Source: Saccharina japonica (Eukaryota; Sar; Phaeophyceae; Laminariales; Laminariaceae). From it: a DNA stretch of 64,000 bases. This document shows positions 51,901-55,844 of this stretch, in pieces (position 1 is the first letter of the stretch; every line of letters starts with the position of its first letter). The position numbers and the translations under genes were made by a program. Location of the stretch: the NCBI GenBank assembly GCA_008828725.1, contig MEHQ01000572.1, forward strand, positions 127,647 to 191,646. The letters run 5' to 3'. The notes under the pieces were generated by a model. That model saw only the letters and a program-made list of their open reading frames with translations, was not told the origin of the DNA and made no database searches.

Positions 51901-52305
51901 NNNNNNNNNNNNNNNNNNNNNNNNNNNNNNNNNNNNNNNNNNNNNNNNNNNNNNNNNNNNNNNNNNNNNNNNNNNNNNNNNNNNNNNNNNNNNNNNNNNN
52001 NNNNNNNNNNNNNNNNNNNNNNNNNNNNNNNNNNNNNNNNNNNNNNNNNNNNNNNNNNNNNNNNNNNNNNNNNNNNNNNNNNNNNNNNNNNNNNNNNNNN
52101 NNNNNNNNNNNNNNNNNNNNNNNNNNNNNCGCCCGCCCGCCCGCTCGGTCTCTTTGTGGTCCAGCAGCAGTTTTATACATATTTGGCAGGCGTTCTTTGT
52201 TCCGTGCCACCTGCATGCAGCCACCGTTGCACGCCAGGCCCGCCACTGGGTCATGCCACGCCGCCAGCCATGGTCCTTGACGCCCCCTTTCCACCTTGGG
52301 ACCTT
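25568..52305 (-). CDS. BBS1: Bardet-Biedl syndrome 1 protein, BBSome subunit (14 exons, first exon missing)
   Basis: The 14 minus-strand exons join in consistent phase to a 585-residue product collinear with BBS1 over nearly its whole length (human BBS1 is 593 aa). Landmarks: WLAAWHDPVAGL (1-31), GDYKLVVACR, PYIFIYKNLRPYYKF (spanning two exons), EDRIDAPELK, TTIITCLATMKR, LIAGTEAGQIVFLD, WRLAVACREGKIY, LEATPCGLARL, LHAYRLKGRKDFTL, ALSDGDVRLYD, LRFGPFAREDGSLAVVSA, EIHRAFQKDLCRLRLTAARAY and FKIKLELQNQG. The N-terminal two thirds form the beta-propeller; the C-terminal part is the GAE-type domain. In the BBSome, BBS1 contacts the GTPase ARL6/BBS3 and cargo for transport out of cilia and flagella. 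Introns are 373-3766 nt and hold many mobile elements. No in-frame ATG precedes the most 5' exon, so at least one more exon lies upstream. No frameshift or internal stop: the gene looks functional. Confidence 0.93.
25741..25908. repeat. (GGCA)n tetranucleotide repeat in last BBS1 intron
   Basis: About forty GGCA/AGGC units with scattered A and T substitutions. On the BBS1 strand it is (TGCC)n, placed just upstream of the final splice acceptor. Confidence 0.92.
25994..26075. repeat. Inverted-repeat element, family M2
   Basis: Ends TACCACTTTGTCCTAAAAT and ATTTTGGAACAGGGTGGTA. Older copy with more substitutions than 15733-15815. Confidence 0.65.
26505..26815 (+). repeat. C1 element, partial, ending in a C tract
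   Basis: Runs GTCCGCCTCGCAAGCGGTTC, CTCACCCTTCATGCGACTCG, CTTGGTGCAAGCAAGCAATG, GCATGAGT..ACACC, with poly-C at both ends (about 26513 and 26799). In the last BBS1 intron. Confidence 0.7.
27315..27440 (+). repeat. C1 element 3' part behind a 20-nt C tract
   Basis: C tract at 27331-27348, then GACATGCTCCGTCCCGGCAT, TGTAGGGATGCGAGGGTCTA, TACGACTACGGCCATGCATG. The internal part joins the C tract directly, so the copy is deleted internally. Confidence 0.7.
27471..27608 (-). CDS. BBS1: BBS1 exon (residues 490-535)
   Basis: 138 nt encoding GPKFKIKLELQNQGERALTN and the MDKGQFVLSTLLP end, start of the GAE-type beta-sandwich. Acceptor CGGAAG|GGTCCC; donor CTCCCG|GTAAGC. Confidence 0.95.
27702..27786. 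repeat. Inverted-repeat element, family M2
   Basis: Ends GTGCCACTCTTGTACCGAAA and TATTTCGGGACAGAGTGGTA, with ATAAGCACC mirrored internally. In BBS1 intron between exons 28829-29038 and 27471-27608. Confidence 0.7.
27897..27988. repeat. Diverged M2-like element
   Basis: Starts CCGCCACTCTGT, ends CCGAGACAGAGCAC. Interior GGAACCG mirrored by CGGTCC. Weak copy. Confidence 0.45.
28030..28460 (-). repeat. Family M6 elements, two partial copies
   Basis: CAGAGCTCCTCAAG and GGTAGCGATTTTTGCCTGAAA, then TGAACTATTTTTCCC, CCAAAATCAGTTTTTAACT and TATAGAGCTCCTCGAG. Degraded M6 sequence in a BBS1 intron. Confidence 0.55.
28605..28728. repeat. Inverted-repeat element, family M1
   Basis: GAGACCATAGTAAATAGG near the start and CCTATTTACTATGGCCCCCC at the end. 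Lies within 100 bp of the exon at 28829. Confidence 0.7.
28829..29038 (-). CDS. BBS1: BBS1 exon (residues 420-489)
   Basis: 210 nt encoding IPKKTKLYVEQTQREKLQAG, EIHRAFQKDLCRLRLTAARA and SLRLHAQCQGL. Acceptor AACTAG|ATCCCC; donor GGATTG|GTGAGA. Helical hairpin between propeller and GAE domain. Confidence 0.95.
29195..29280 (+). repeat. GGGTGGGT repeat
   Basis: Interrupted GGGTGGGT units, potentially G-quadruplex forming. Intronic, directly upstream (transcript sense) of the BBS1 exon 28829-29038. Confidence 0.85.
30049..30155 (-). CDS. BBS1: BBS1 exon (residues 384-419)
   Basis: 107 nt encoding KLSIYMLHRKATLAKLKGEP and PEQDIPLK. Acceptor CCCCAG|GAAAAT; donor CTGAAG|GTGTGA. Confidence 0.93.
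30731..31115. repeat. GATCTGT-rich element, family M4
   Basis: Starts GGCAGATCGTCGATTCCCAC, contains about 25 copies of the 9-nt word ATGATCTGT at 30795-31035, then CGTGTTGCCGGGTGGG and GTTTCCTGGGTTGGATC. Other M4 copies carry 2-7 units, so this one is expanded. ORFs across it are repeat frames. Confidence 0.75.
31120..32060. other. BBS1 intron sequence without recognised feature
   Basis: Part of the 2.6-kb intron between exons 32783-32946 and 30049-30155. Several short ORFs, none with homology or splice support. Confidence 0.5.
32075..32350. repeat. Clustered M3 elements
   Basis: Two to three overlapping copies of the TTAACCCATTCAGAACTG ... GTGGGACCAGTT element, ending in a run of GGGTTAAG. 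The best single copy is 32157-32243. Confidence 0.6.
32505..32728. repeat. Tandem repeat, unit about 45-60 bp
   Basis: AAGACAAACACACCACTCTT followed by CAGTCCG and a T run occurs five times with T-run length variation. Begins about 55 nt beyond the BBS1 donor at 32782. Confidence 0.8.
32783..32946 (-). CDS. BBS1: BBS1 exon (residues 329-384)
   Basis: 164 nt encoding LLVALSDGDVRLYDADKNLL and LRFGPFAREDGSLAVVSAT, the most conserved BBS1 propeller segment. Acceptor CACAAG|GTCGAC; donor AACAG|GTGGGG. This donor gives a gap-free alignment across the next junction. Confidence 0.95.
32975..33432. repeat. Compound TTGATTGG / TTTG microsatellite
   Basis: TTTG runs at both ends (32977-33000 and 33358-33432) enclose a GGTTGATT array. 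Produces long Asn/Gln or Cys/Leu/Phe ORFs that are not genes. Intronic in BBS1, starting about 30 nt upstream of an exon acceptor. Confidence 0.9.
33725..33960. repeat. Element related to the block between the CACCCGGG minisatellites
   Basis: CCGTATCACCCGGGG then GAACGAATTTTCGAAGCTGATT, CTCGACA, CGTTTACGGAAA, AAGGCCACCAT, GTGCTCCCCCCC. The same phrases in order occur at 25100-25320. Confidence 0.55.
34035..34147 (-). CDS. BBS1: BBS1 exon (residues 292-329)
   Basis: 113 nt encoding IYVATTDCSLHAYRLKGRKD and FTLKMPALVTQLEVVQT. Acceptor after a long CTTT tract (GTCGCAG|ATTTAC); donor ACCAG|GTGCGG. Confidence 0.94.
34378..34466. repeat. Inverted-repeat element, family M3
   Basis: Starts TTAACCCATTCAGAACTGAA and ends GGACCAGTCCTTAAGGGGTCAA, with CCCACACTAATTTCAAGTAG inside. 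About 88 bp. Copies at 50337, 51586 and 53762 share the ends. Confidence 0.75.
34600..34910 (+). repeat. C1 element, partial
   Basis: GCGGTTCTTCGTAGGATGCA, GTGACTCGCCCAACACCTCA, GTGCTCCGTCCCGGCATTGT, ACTACGGCCATGCATGACAT, and a C tract at 34899-34910. A TATATA insertion lies at 34853-34868. Confidence 0.7.
34930..35275 (+). repeat. Tandem duplication, unit about 175 bp
   Basis: CATCACTCGTTCAGTAGCGA, GCAGGCCGGCC, CTGCTACCTGCG, GAACGGCTCTGC, CCGGCTGCTCCCGCCG appear twice in order. The unit boundary holds a GCTCCTGTATCC...ACAGGAGC inverted pair. Confidence 0.75.
35450..35712 (+). repeat. Three tandem copies of an M2-related hairpin unit
   Basis: CCGTTTGTATAGTAACATTTA, GCTTATATTTCG and GAGTTGGGTAGGCTATA repeat with a period near 85-95 bp. 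It looks like repeated insertion or local amplification of the element. Confidence 0.7.
37080..37425 (+). repeat. Family M6 element
   Basis: Opposite orientation to 15600-15930: GGGTGGTCACTTAAGGAGCTC, CCCAAAAACTGATTTTTTTGG, CCCGATGAACAAATCCC, CAGAAAACGTTTCAGACCAAA and CTCTATCGTAGCGTGCGTC. It ends about 65 bp short of the BBS1 exon at 37492. Confidence 0.7.
37492..37581 (-). CDS. BBS1: BBS1 exon (residues 262-291)
   Basis: 90 nt encoding NGSVSRTAVVTATVINLEAT and PCGLARLPQQ, the counterpart of the IEL..QP.GL.R stretch of BBS1. Acceptor TGCGCAG|AACGGG; donor CAACAG|GTAATA. Confidence 0.9.
37955..38082 (-). CDS. BBS1: BBS1 exon (residues 219-261)
   Basis: 128 nt encoding QIITSVQLPRGAVPAFM and WRLAVACREGKIYTVK. 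Acceptor GAGCAG|GCCAAA; donor TAAAG|GTGACT. The Cys codon is completed across the intron. Confidence 0.93.
38233..38340. repeat. Inverted-repeat element, family M1
   Basis: TTACGGGAGGACCCTAGTAAA at one end and TTTACTATGACCCCTCGTAA at the other, 108 bp. Interior CCAAATATTGTTAGTAAAAA and ATATAGTTTTT. In a BBS1 intron. Confidence 0.82.
38650..38729 (-). CDS. BBS1: BBS1 exon (residues 192-219)
   Basis: 80 nt encoding SSEAEAAPVSLIAGTEAGQI then VFLDPP. Acceptor TTCACAG|GTCGAG; donor CCCT|GTAAGT (near consensus). Confidence 0.93.
38995..39215. repeat. CCGGCACTATA-type element, family M5
   Basis: Contains CCCTCTATAGCGCCGGTTGTGG twice, GTTTCCCGCTACGAATAGCGCC, and ends GGGCTACGTATAGAGGGACC. Related to 42735-42955 and 43985-44200. 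Confidence 0.6.
39221..39333. repeat. Inverted-repeat element, family M1
   Basis: Begins TCACGGGGGACTATAGTAAA and ends TAGGTCCTGTTTACTATGGC. Carries an extra CACTAGTAAA duplication as in 41754-41884. Confidence 0.78.
40091..40114. other. Assembly gap (24 N)
   Basis: Short run of unknown bases inside a BBS1 intron, with no repeat at its edges. Confidence 0.99.
40458..40600 (-). repeat. C1 element 3' part with 43-nt poly-G
   Basis: Poly-G 40459-40501 followed by TTTCATTTTCATGCACGGCC, GTAGTCGTATGACCATAGGC, CCTGCAATGCCGGGACGGAG. The homopolymer is the longest unbroken one in the window and matches the C tract at the 3' end of other copies. Confidence 0.75.
40836..41112. repeat. GATCTGT-rich element, family M4
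   Basis: GACGGATTATCGATTTCCAC, CATGATCTATAAG, GATCTAGCTCGTGTTTCTGG, GTTTCCTGGGTTGGATCTGT, and ends ACAGATCATGATCTGTCTGG. Compact copy of the family. Confidence 0.72.
41754..41884. repeat. Inverted-repeat element, family M1
   Basis: TTACCGGGGGGCCATAGTAA and TTTACTATGCTCCTTGCCCG with a duplicated TAGTAAACACTAGTAAATAGG step mirrored at the right end. Confidence 0.78.
42496..42641 (-). CDS. BBS1: BBS1 exon (residues 144-192)
   Basis: 146 nt encoding QGSRLGPLSVDFLAAIS and LSRTTIITCLATMKR. Acceptor GAGAG|CAAGGG is the only nearby AG giving the right phase and length; donor AAGAG|GTGAGA. Confidence 0.87.
42735..42955. repeat. CCGGCACTATA-type element, family M5
   Basis: ATAGTGCCGGTTGAGTATGA, repeated TAGTGCCGGTTG, and ending ACCGGCACTATACAGGGGTC. 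Confidence 0.65.
43615..43915. repeat. GATCTGT-rich element, family M4
   Basis: Reverse orientation: GATCATCTACAGATCATCTAG, CAACTCAGGAAACATGTTC, CGGCAACATGAGCTAGATCA, four ACAGATCAT units, and ends GGACAGATGATCTGTCC. Confidence 0.72.
43985..44200. repeat. CCGGCACTATA-type element, family M5
   Basis: Ends GGTCCCTCTATAGTGCC and ATTAAGAGGGACCACTACC. Internal CAACCGGCACTATATACTC occurs twice. The two ends form an inverted pair. Confidence 0.68.
44353..44537. repeat. M1 element with poly-G expansion inside its terminal repeat; 4-N gap
   Basis: TTACGGAG is followed by about 58 G with four unknown bases (44379-44382), then CAGCAAAATAGGACCAAATA and, at the other end, TATAGCCCCCCGTAA. The G run replaces the GGGGG of the normal TTACGGGGG end. 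Confidence 0.75.
44542..44627. repeat. Inverted-repeat element, family M2
   Basis: ATGCCACTCTGTCCGTAAAT and TTATATTTCGGGACAGAACG, with AAGCACC/GGTGCTT inside. Sits 4 bp from the M1 element. Confidence 0.75.
45307..45433 (-). CDS. BBS1: BBS1 exon (residues 101-143)
   Basis: 127 nt encoding NLRPYYKFAAPLIEPSPGEA and the signature EDRIDAPELKQRLIK. Acceptor AAAAAG|GAACTT; donor ATCAAG|GTACAG. Choosing this donor rather than a later one gives a linker length closest to known BBS1. Confidence 0.9.
45770..45925. repeat. M1 element truncated by a GA microsatellite
   Basis: Left half of M1 (GGGAGACCATAGTAAATAG ... TGTACCGTAG) to 45853, then (GA)n to 45918. The right terminal repeat is missing. Confidence 0.72.
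46030..46480 (-). repeat. Family M6 element interrupted by a hairpin element
   Basis: Left part: ACGATAGAGGTACTG, TTTTCTGAATGACGGAGG, CCCAAAATCGTCGAAATT. Right part: ATTTTTCGTTTGGACTGTTCATCGG, CCAAAATCAGTTTT, GATGAGGTATACAGCT. The interruption is 46141-46352. Confidence 0.7.
46141..46352. mobile_element. Long hairpin element with AGGGCCCGTT ends, nested in M6
   Basis: The left arm (AGGGCCCGTTTTAACGA, TTTGGAAAAAATA, CGCTTTTCATTGGTCAACAC, ACGCACCAGCACCAAA) is mirrored by the right arm (TTTGGTGCTGGTGCGTGTGT ... TTTTTTCCAAAT ... TCGGGCCCT) around a loop of about 25 nt. It splits an M6 element, so it inserted later. It has no ORF and is a fold-back type non-autonomous element. Confidence 0.8.
46478..46583. 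repeat. Inverted-repeat element, family M1
   Basis: CTACGGAGGACCATAGTAAA and TTAACTATGGTCCCCCGTGA, 106 bp, interior CCAAATATTGGTAGTGAAAA. Ends about 100 bp from the BBS1 exon at 46682. Confidence 0.82.
46682..46824 (-). CDS. BBS1: BBS1 exon (residues 54-101)
   Basis: 143 nt encoding VYQGTSVFAEHALLEEP and AVAVSAGPYIFIY. Acceptor CAAAG|GTTTAC; donor TACAA|GTGAGA. It ends two bases into the Lys codon completed by the next exon (YK|NLRPYYKF). Confidence 0.93.
46915..47290 (+). repeat. Minisatellite GGGTACTCGGGTACCTAC..., unit about 33-36 bp
   Basis: Nine to ten units built from CTCTGGGGGTACTCGGGTAC and CTACCCGAGATGTA, with an internal palindrome (GGGTACC..., ACTCGAGT). Two or more frames stay open through it, giving false ORFs. 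In a BBS1 intron, 90 nt upstream of the exon at 46682-46824 in transcript sense. Confidence 0.85.
47340..47548 (+). repeat. Dispersed repeat shared with 53905-54180
   Basis: GCGCGTGCGTCCCTAAAAAAC, TCTCCCTGGTTCCCCAGGTA, GAAACGGAGCGGG, CCCGCCGTTCAGAGGGGG match the minus strand of 53985-54130 in order. Confidence 0.65.
47556..48050 (-). repeat. C1 element, near full length
   Basis: Bounded by G runs at 47557-47566 and about 48024-48043. Reading inward: TTTTCATGCATGGCCGTAGT, CCGGGACGGAGCACGTTGGG, CTTGCACCAAGCGCGAAGCA, GTGAGCTGCATCCTATTAAG, CTTCAATGAGTTAATTTAAT, CTGGTGTGGCCACTACCTGA, TTACCATATACACACTACGT, CACCCCGCACAAATGATCTA, GGTGACCGCCAAACAAAAAC. No ORF. With 48908-49465 and 62010-62565 it defines a roughly 500-bp element. 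Confidence 0.8.
48222..48775. repeat. GATCTGT-rich element, family M4, long copy
   Basis: Starts CGGACAGATGATCGATTCCT, then CATGATCTAGATCCTT, GATCATGCTTCTGGGGGGAG, and a 48420-48755 array of CTGTAGATGATCTAT-type units (about 20). The array is a different expansion from the one at 30795-31035. Confidence 0.72.
48765..48908 (-). mobile_element. Retrotransposon 3' UTR fragment, inverted
   Basis: Minus strand carries GTGAAACGCCGGTCAATAGGAGT, TTGATTGAAAGGCACAAGTAC and TCACCCTTTTCAG, matching 13320-13390 and 52440-52640 of the non-LTR element family. Confidence 0.55.
48908..49465 (+). repeat. C1 element, near full length
   Basis: C run 48910-48921, GATATATTTATAGGTTGGGT, CTCTCGCTGCGTGAGCTAGA, GGCGGTCACCAAAGCTGGC, CAAGGGGAATGCTCGTATCA, GTGGCCACACCAGAAATTAA, TTCTTAGCAGGAAACAGCCC, GTGCTCCGTCCCGGCATTGT, ACTACGGCCGTGCACGATAT, C run 49451-49459. 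Opposite orientation to 47556-48050, with 0.9 kb between them. Confidence 0.8.
49495..49760 (+). repeat. Minisatellite CTATTGGACTACAGTAGA
   Basis: Units of 18-20 nt in two blocks (49498-49560 and 49630-49745), each followed by TTCAAGGTTGCTCACTCATAAAA-like sequence and CCCCGAAAAGAAGAA, so the whole 130-bp block is itself duplicated. In a BBS1 intron. Confidence 0.78.
50160..50225 (-). CDS. BBS1: BBS1 exon (residues 32-53)
   Basis: 66 nt encoding FMDLSRNGDYKLVVACRSRT, first strand of the propeller. Acceptor GAAAAG|TTC and donor CTCAAG|GTGGGA, phase 0 both sides. Confidence 0.87.
50337..50424. repeat. Inverted-repeat element, family M3
   Basis: TTAACCCATTCAGAACTGAA and GGACCAGTTTTTAAGGGGGTTAA. 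112 bp upstream of the BBS1 exon at 50160-50225 in transcript sense. Confidence 0.75.
51113..51305. repeat. Inverted-repeat element with AAGGCGGT/ACCGCCTT ends
   Basis: TATAGTAGGGGTCCATCACT then AAGGCGGTGG at one end, and AGACCGCCTTATTGGGGGAC then CCCACTGTATA at the other. ACCGCCTTAT is repeated internally. About 190 bp; single copy in this window. Confidence 0.65.
51586..51673. repeat. Inverted-repeat element, family M3
   Basis: TTAACCCATTAAGAACTGAA and GATCAGTTTTCGAGGGGTTAA. Same interior (CCCACACTAATCCCAAGTAG). Confidence 0.75.
51847..52129. other. Assembly gap (283 N) in a CCCG repeat
   Basis: CGCCCGCCCG abuts both edges of the gap, so the missing sequence is probably a CCCG microsatellite. 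It lies in the BBS1 intron, 82 nt from the exon at 52211. Confidence 0.97.
52211..52305 (-). CDS. BBS1: BBS1 exon (N-terminal, residues 1-31 of the assembled part)
   Basis: Encodes PWLAAWHDPVAGLACNGG, matching the WL.A..DP.A.I motif at the BBS1 N-terminus. Donor CAG|GTGGCA, phase 0. The acceptor GTCAG|AAGG at 52306 is the likeliest but uncertain, since alternative AGs lie further in. An in-frame TGA near 52400 without an intervening ATG shows the start codon is in another exon. Confidence 0.8.
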
Positions 52306-52439
52306 CTGACGTCGTCACCGAGCCGGCCAGGATGCCGGACGTACTGCTGCTGTGCGTTTTTTTTGTGTGTGGAAAAAATCAGGGAAATGTCAGTTGTGGC
52401 GTGAAATGTGTGTACCAGGGTATGTGTGTGTTCTTCACA

Positions 52440-52822
52440 AGAAGATTGAAAGGCACACCAAAGTAAATACATGTCAACCCTTCTCCTTTCAGATTTTGAT
52501 TGGTTCCCTTGGTTCCAGTGGTTTTCCGCTTTCGGGAATGTTATGAGTGATCAACGTTGAAGTTCATGCTGCACATTGTCGGATGGCAAAGATAATAATA
52601 ATAATAATAATAATAATAATTGGTGAAACGTCCGATAGGAGTAGTCGATAAAGACATTTTCATAAGGAGGCATTTTCATGCAATAAGGAGGCATTTTCAT
52701 AAGGGGGACTGCATTGTTGGTATAAGTTTGTCAAGCATTCAGGTATGATTGACAGGTATTACTAGATGTGGAAGGTATGATTGCAGTAAAAGCTGCACAT
52801 TGTCAGATGGCAAATGGAATAG
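52440..52822 (+). mobile_element. Two truncated 3' ends of the non-LTR retrotransposon
   Basis: The first ends CACATTGTCGGATGGCAAAG plus (ATA)n at 52575-52620; the second ends CACATTGTCAGATGGCAAATGG at 52796-52817. Upstream phrases (GAAAGGCACACCAAAGTAAA, TTTGTCAAGCATTCAGGTATG) match 13320-13525 and 54900-55060. 5' truncation is typical of target-primed reverse transcription. Confidence 0.68.
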
Positions 52823-53579
52823 TTATACGTAAGTTATTTCTACCCATCGGGGCATCCAGCGCATACCACTCCGGGACCGTATTGTATGAATATGAATGCC
52901 TACTTCGTATAAGGGAACGCACGCTTCGTGCAAGGGGTCGGCTGGATCGCGACAGCCGTAGGATCAGGCCATGGGAACGGGGTCAGACGGAGGAGAAAAC
53001 CAGAGAACCCGAGGCAGAATAAGAAAGGACATTCGCGCTTGGTATCGCTCATGAAGTTGTTGAAACTGTTGCCAATCCCATCGGAAACAACTCAGAACCA
53101 AAAAAAACATCACCACCGTGGCAGGCATGTTTCCACCGGGCGGGGTGGTGGCTGATATCCTGACAGTGCACCATCTCAATATCGTCATCCAATAGACTGT
53201 TCCCCATTTCCCCAACACGAAACTCTCCTGTTGTAGTACTCGTATATATCATACGTGATCACAAACTCCGTAGATTGCATGGGCATGCTGCTTAGCAGGC
53301 AGACTGCAAGCAGTAGATATTTCGAGCTATAGTCGCTTCTACAGCAGTAGTGTTAAGGCTTAGTTGGGGTAGGCGATCGATCGGTCAACCTCTTACTCCA
53401 GCAGTAGCCCAAAACGGACCACCATGCCTTAACAAATGGCGTCGTCGGCAGGACAAGCAAAACCCAGTCGCTCCTACTGTAGTCATAAGGCTTAGTTGGG
53501 GTAGGCGATCGGTTAACCTCTTACTCCTGATGCACATGCTATCATACGTATGGTAGAGTTTCACTGCCATGTTTTTGCC

Positions 53580-53900
53580 TCATAAGGGTGGTCACTTATC
53601 ACTTGAGGAGCTCTATTATACTACCTCACCAACAAAACTCATTTTTGGAGAAAAAGAAAAAAGAAGTGCTATACCCGATGATGGTCAATATCATGGCTTA
53701 AGTATACTTCGTTACAATAAAAAAAAAGGCAACAAAAAAACGAAAGGTCGACGATTTTGGTTTAACCCATTCAGAACTGAAAAAAAAAACGTCCCACTCT
53801 AATTCCAAGTAGTTTTCCCCCAAATACGTGGGACCAGGTCTTAAGGGGTTAAGAAGCCTAATCCTTCAGAAAATATTCCAGCCAAAACATGATACCTTAA
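53580..53900 (+). repeat. Family M6 element with nested M3 element
   Basis: GGGTGGTCACTTATCACTTGAGGAGC, AAAACTCATTTTTGGAG, CCCGATGATGGTCAATATCATGG, then an M3 element at 53762-53852, then TCAGAAAATATTCCAGCCAAA. Removal of the M3 copy rejoins the M6 phrase order. Confidence 0.7.
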
Positions 53901-53904
53901 TGTG

Positions 53905-54180
53905 AGGGTATTACCTGCTGAGCTATAGGGGTAAAAGATCGATCGATTACCCATTACCCAGCCCAGGGTAATCATTATAACACTCTCCCCCCCTCTGAAC
54001 GGCGGGATAATTTGGGACGTCGGTACCGTATACGGCCGTAGGTTGACCTACCCGCTTCGTTTCTATACCTGGGGAACCAGGGAGACGTGTTTTTTAGGGA
54101 CGCACGCGCAAGCGTTTCGATAAAAGAAAACGTTCGAAGTGAGATTCGAACTCGTGTCCTCGACGACGTCAAATGCGTAT
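53905..54180 (-). repeat. Dispersed repeat with tRNA-box-like words
   Basis: Minus-strand copy of the 47340-47548 repeat with extra sequence: TATAGCTCAGCAGG (A-box-like, near 53927) and GAGTTCGAATCTC (B-box-like, near 54142). On the coding sense B precedes A, and stems do not close, so it is not called a tRNA gene. Confidence 0.5.
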
Positions 54181-54222
54181 ATAGCACGTGTCTCCTCCAG
54201 TCGTGGCCCAAAACGGACCAAT

Positions 54223-54343
54223 GCCTTAACAAAAGTGGCGTCGTCGGCAGGACGAGAAAAAAAAAGCAAACTAAAACCAAGCAAATATCAAACCCAGTCA
54301 ATGCAGGTTCGAGTCCTACCGACGACGCCATTTGTTGAGGCAA
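54223..54343. repeat. Hairpin with tRNA T-arm-like right arm
   Basis: TGGCGTCGTCGGCAGGAC (54236-54253) pairs with GTCCTACCGACGACGCCA (54313-54330). The right arm is preceded by GCAGGTTCGAGTCC, a perfect B-box, and ends in CCA like a mature tRNA 3' end. A lone left arm recurs at 53435-53460. Confidence 0.55.
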
Positions 54344-54524
54344 TTCAGCCGCGGTAGTATGTACGTGTGCGCGATCGAACTATCACTTTCAGCTGCGCAA
54401 AGATGAGCTTCGACGAAATCCTCCCATCTCACAGCCGTTGTTGTTGTTGTTGTTATTGTTGTTATTGTTGTTGTTGTTGGTTTTTTGTTTGTTTGTTTTT
54501 GTAGATATTTATTCAAGGAGGGAA

Positions 54525-55125
54525 GAAGAGGGGAGGGGCTGATGCCGATGGCGTGGGGTTTGCACATAGATGCCGAGTGGGAGATTACCGGTATAAGAGT
54601 TGGACGGAAGGAAGGACAGTAAATGAATGGGTTTGTCTGAGCTGGATGGAAGAAGGATAGTACGTAGAGGATTGAGTTTTTCTGAGTTGGACGGAAGAAG
54701 GATAGCAAAGGATTGAGTTCTTCTGCCTAGAGTGGGGAAGGAAACGAGTTTGAAGATTTATTGGTTTGGGATTTTGTAGGGCGGTCGTTGCGAAGAATCT
54801 GTAGGCGTATGGGGGTGTGGGGGGTGTGGGGGATGTATCGACACTTTCATGAAGAAAGGGGGGAACACATTTGGATGCATTCATCATTCGGTTAGATTTG
54901 ATCGAAAGGCACAACAAGCACATATGTACATGTCACCTTTTCAGATTTGTCCGGTAAAAAAATCTTTTTTAGGAGTCGGTAAAGGCCTTCATAAGGGGAA
55001 TAAATGCAATATTACTGGTATCCGAGCGTTTGTCAAGTATTCAGGTATGACTGATAGGTATATGTGAATGGTCTTACCAGTAGATTAAAACAAGAGCTGC
55101 ACATTGTCAGATGGCAAAATAAATG
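54525..55125 (+). mobile_element. 5'-truncated 3' UTR copy of the non-LTR retrotransposon
   Basis: GGGCTGATGCCGATGGCGTG, TTTGCACATAGATGCCGAG, TTGGACGGAAG..AGTAAATG, GTTTGGGATTTTGTAGGGCG, GAAAGGCACAACAAGCAC, TAGGAGTCGGTAAAG, and the terminal AAGAGCTGCACATTGTCAG. The phrase with GTTGGACGGAAGAAGGATAG is locally repeated three times. Confidence 0.72.
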
Positions 55126-55413
55126 GAAAACCAATCATATTAAATGAATCCCCTTCGACTGCGCTTTTTTTTTTTTGTTTCCCCTCCAAAATCGGGGGTG
55201 TGCCCTCTCTTAACCCTGTTCGGACTTCAGACAATAGAGTAATTGACGAAAACCAAAAGTGACGATTATCACAGCATAAACCACTGAGCCGTTTGAGAGA
55301 TTGAGAGATGCAACGAATGTGGTGTATCGAGTTACGATGCAGGGGGGGGGGGGGGGGTCGCACAAAGGGCACACGGCGCGGGCGCAACACGATCTTGCCC
55401 GTATACCGTAATG

Positions 55414-55522
55414 TTACGGGGGACCATAGTAAATAGGACCTATGGTATAGACAAAAACCTATATATTTACCTATTTTTTAACAACAATTGGTTCTATTTA
55501 CTACGTATGGACCTCCGAAATA
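55414..55522. repeat. Inverted-repeat element, family M1
   Basis: TTACGGGGGACCATAGTAAA and TTTACTACGTATGGACCTCCG, 109 bp. The interior is reversed compared with 46478-46583, as expected for an inverted insertion. Confidence 0.8.
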
Positions 55523-55844
55523 AATAGGCGCTCTCACGCTATCTATGTTTGTAGATGGTTGGTATATGACACCAAAACTATGATTTGTTGTTTTTTGTCG
55601 CTATCTCCTCAACTGGATAATATATGTGTTCTTCTACTTTCGATTATTTGGTCTACTTCTCCGCCTGACCCCGCTTCCATGGCCTGATGCTACGGGCCTC
55701 GTGAACCTGGCCACCCCAGCACTACTGTAGATTGCTCCATTATATATATCTTCAAACGGTTACGTATACTAACACCTAGCCGGGCAATATGAGACATATA
55801 TGTGCAGTCCGCCCACCCGTACGAATACAAGGATGAATACTCAC

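Noticed and set aside
53905..54180. Circularly permuted tRNA gene (B-box word before A-box word on the minus strand)
   Set aside because: The D and T stems do not pair, the acceptor halves do not match, and the related repeat at 47340-47548 lacks conserved boxes.
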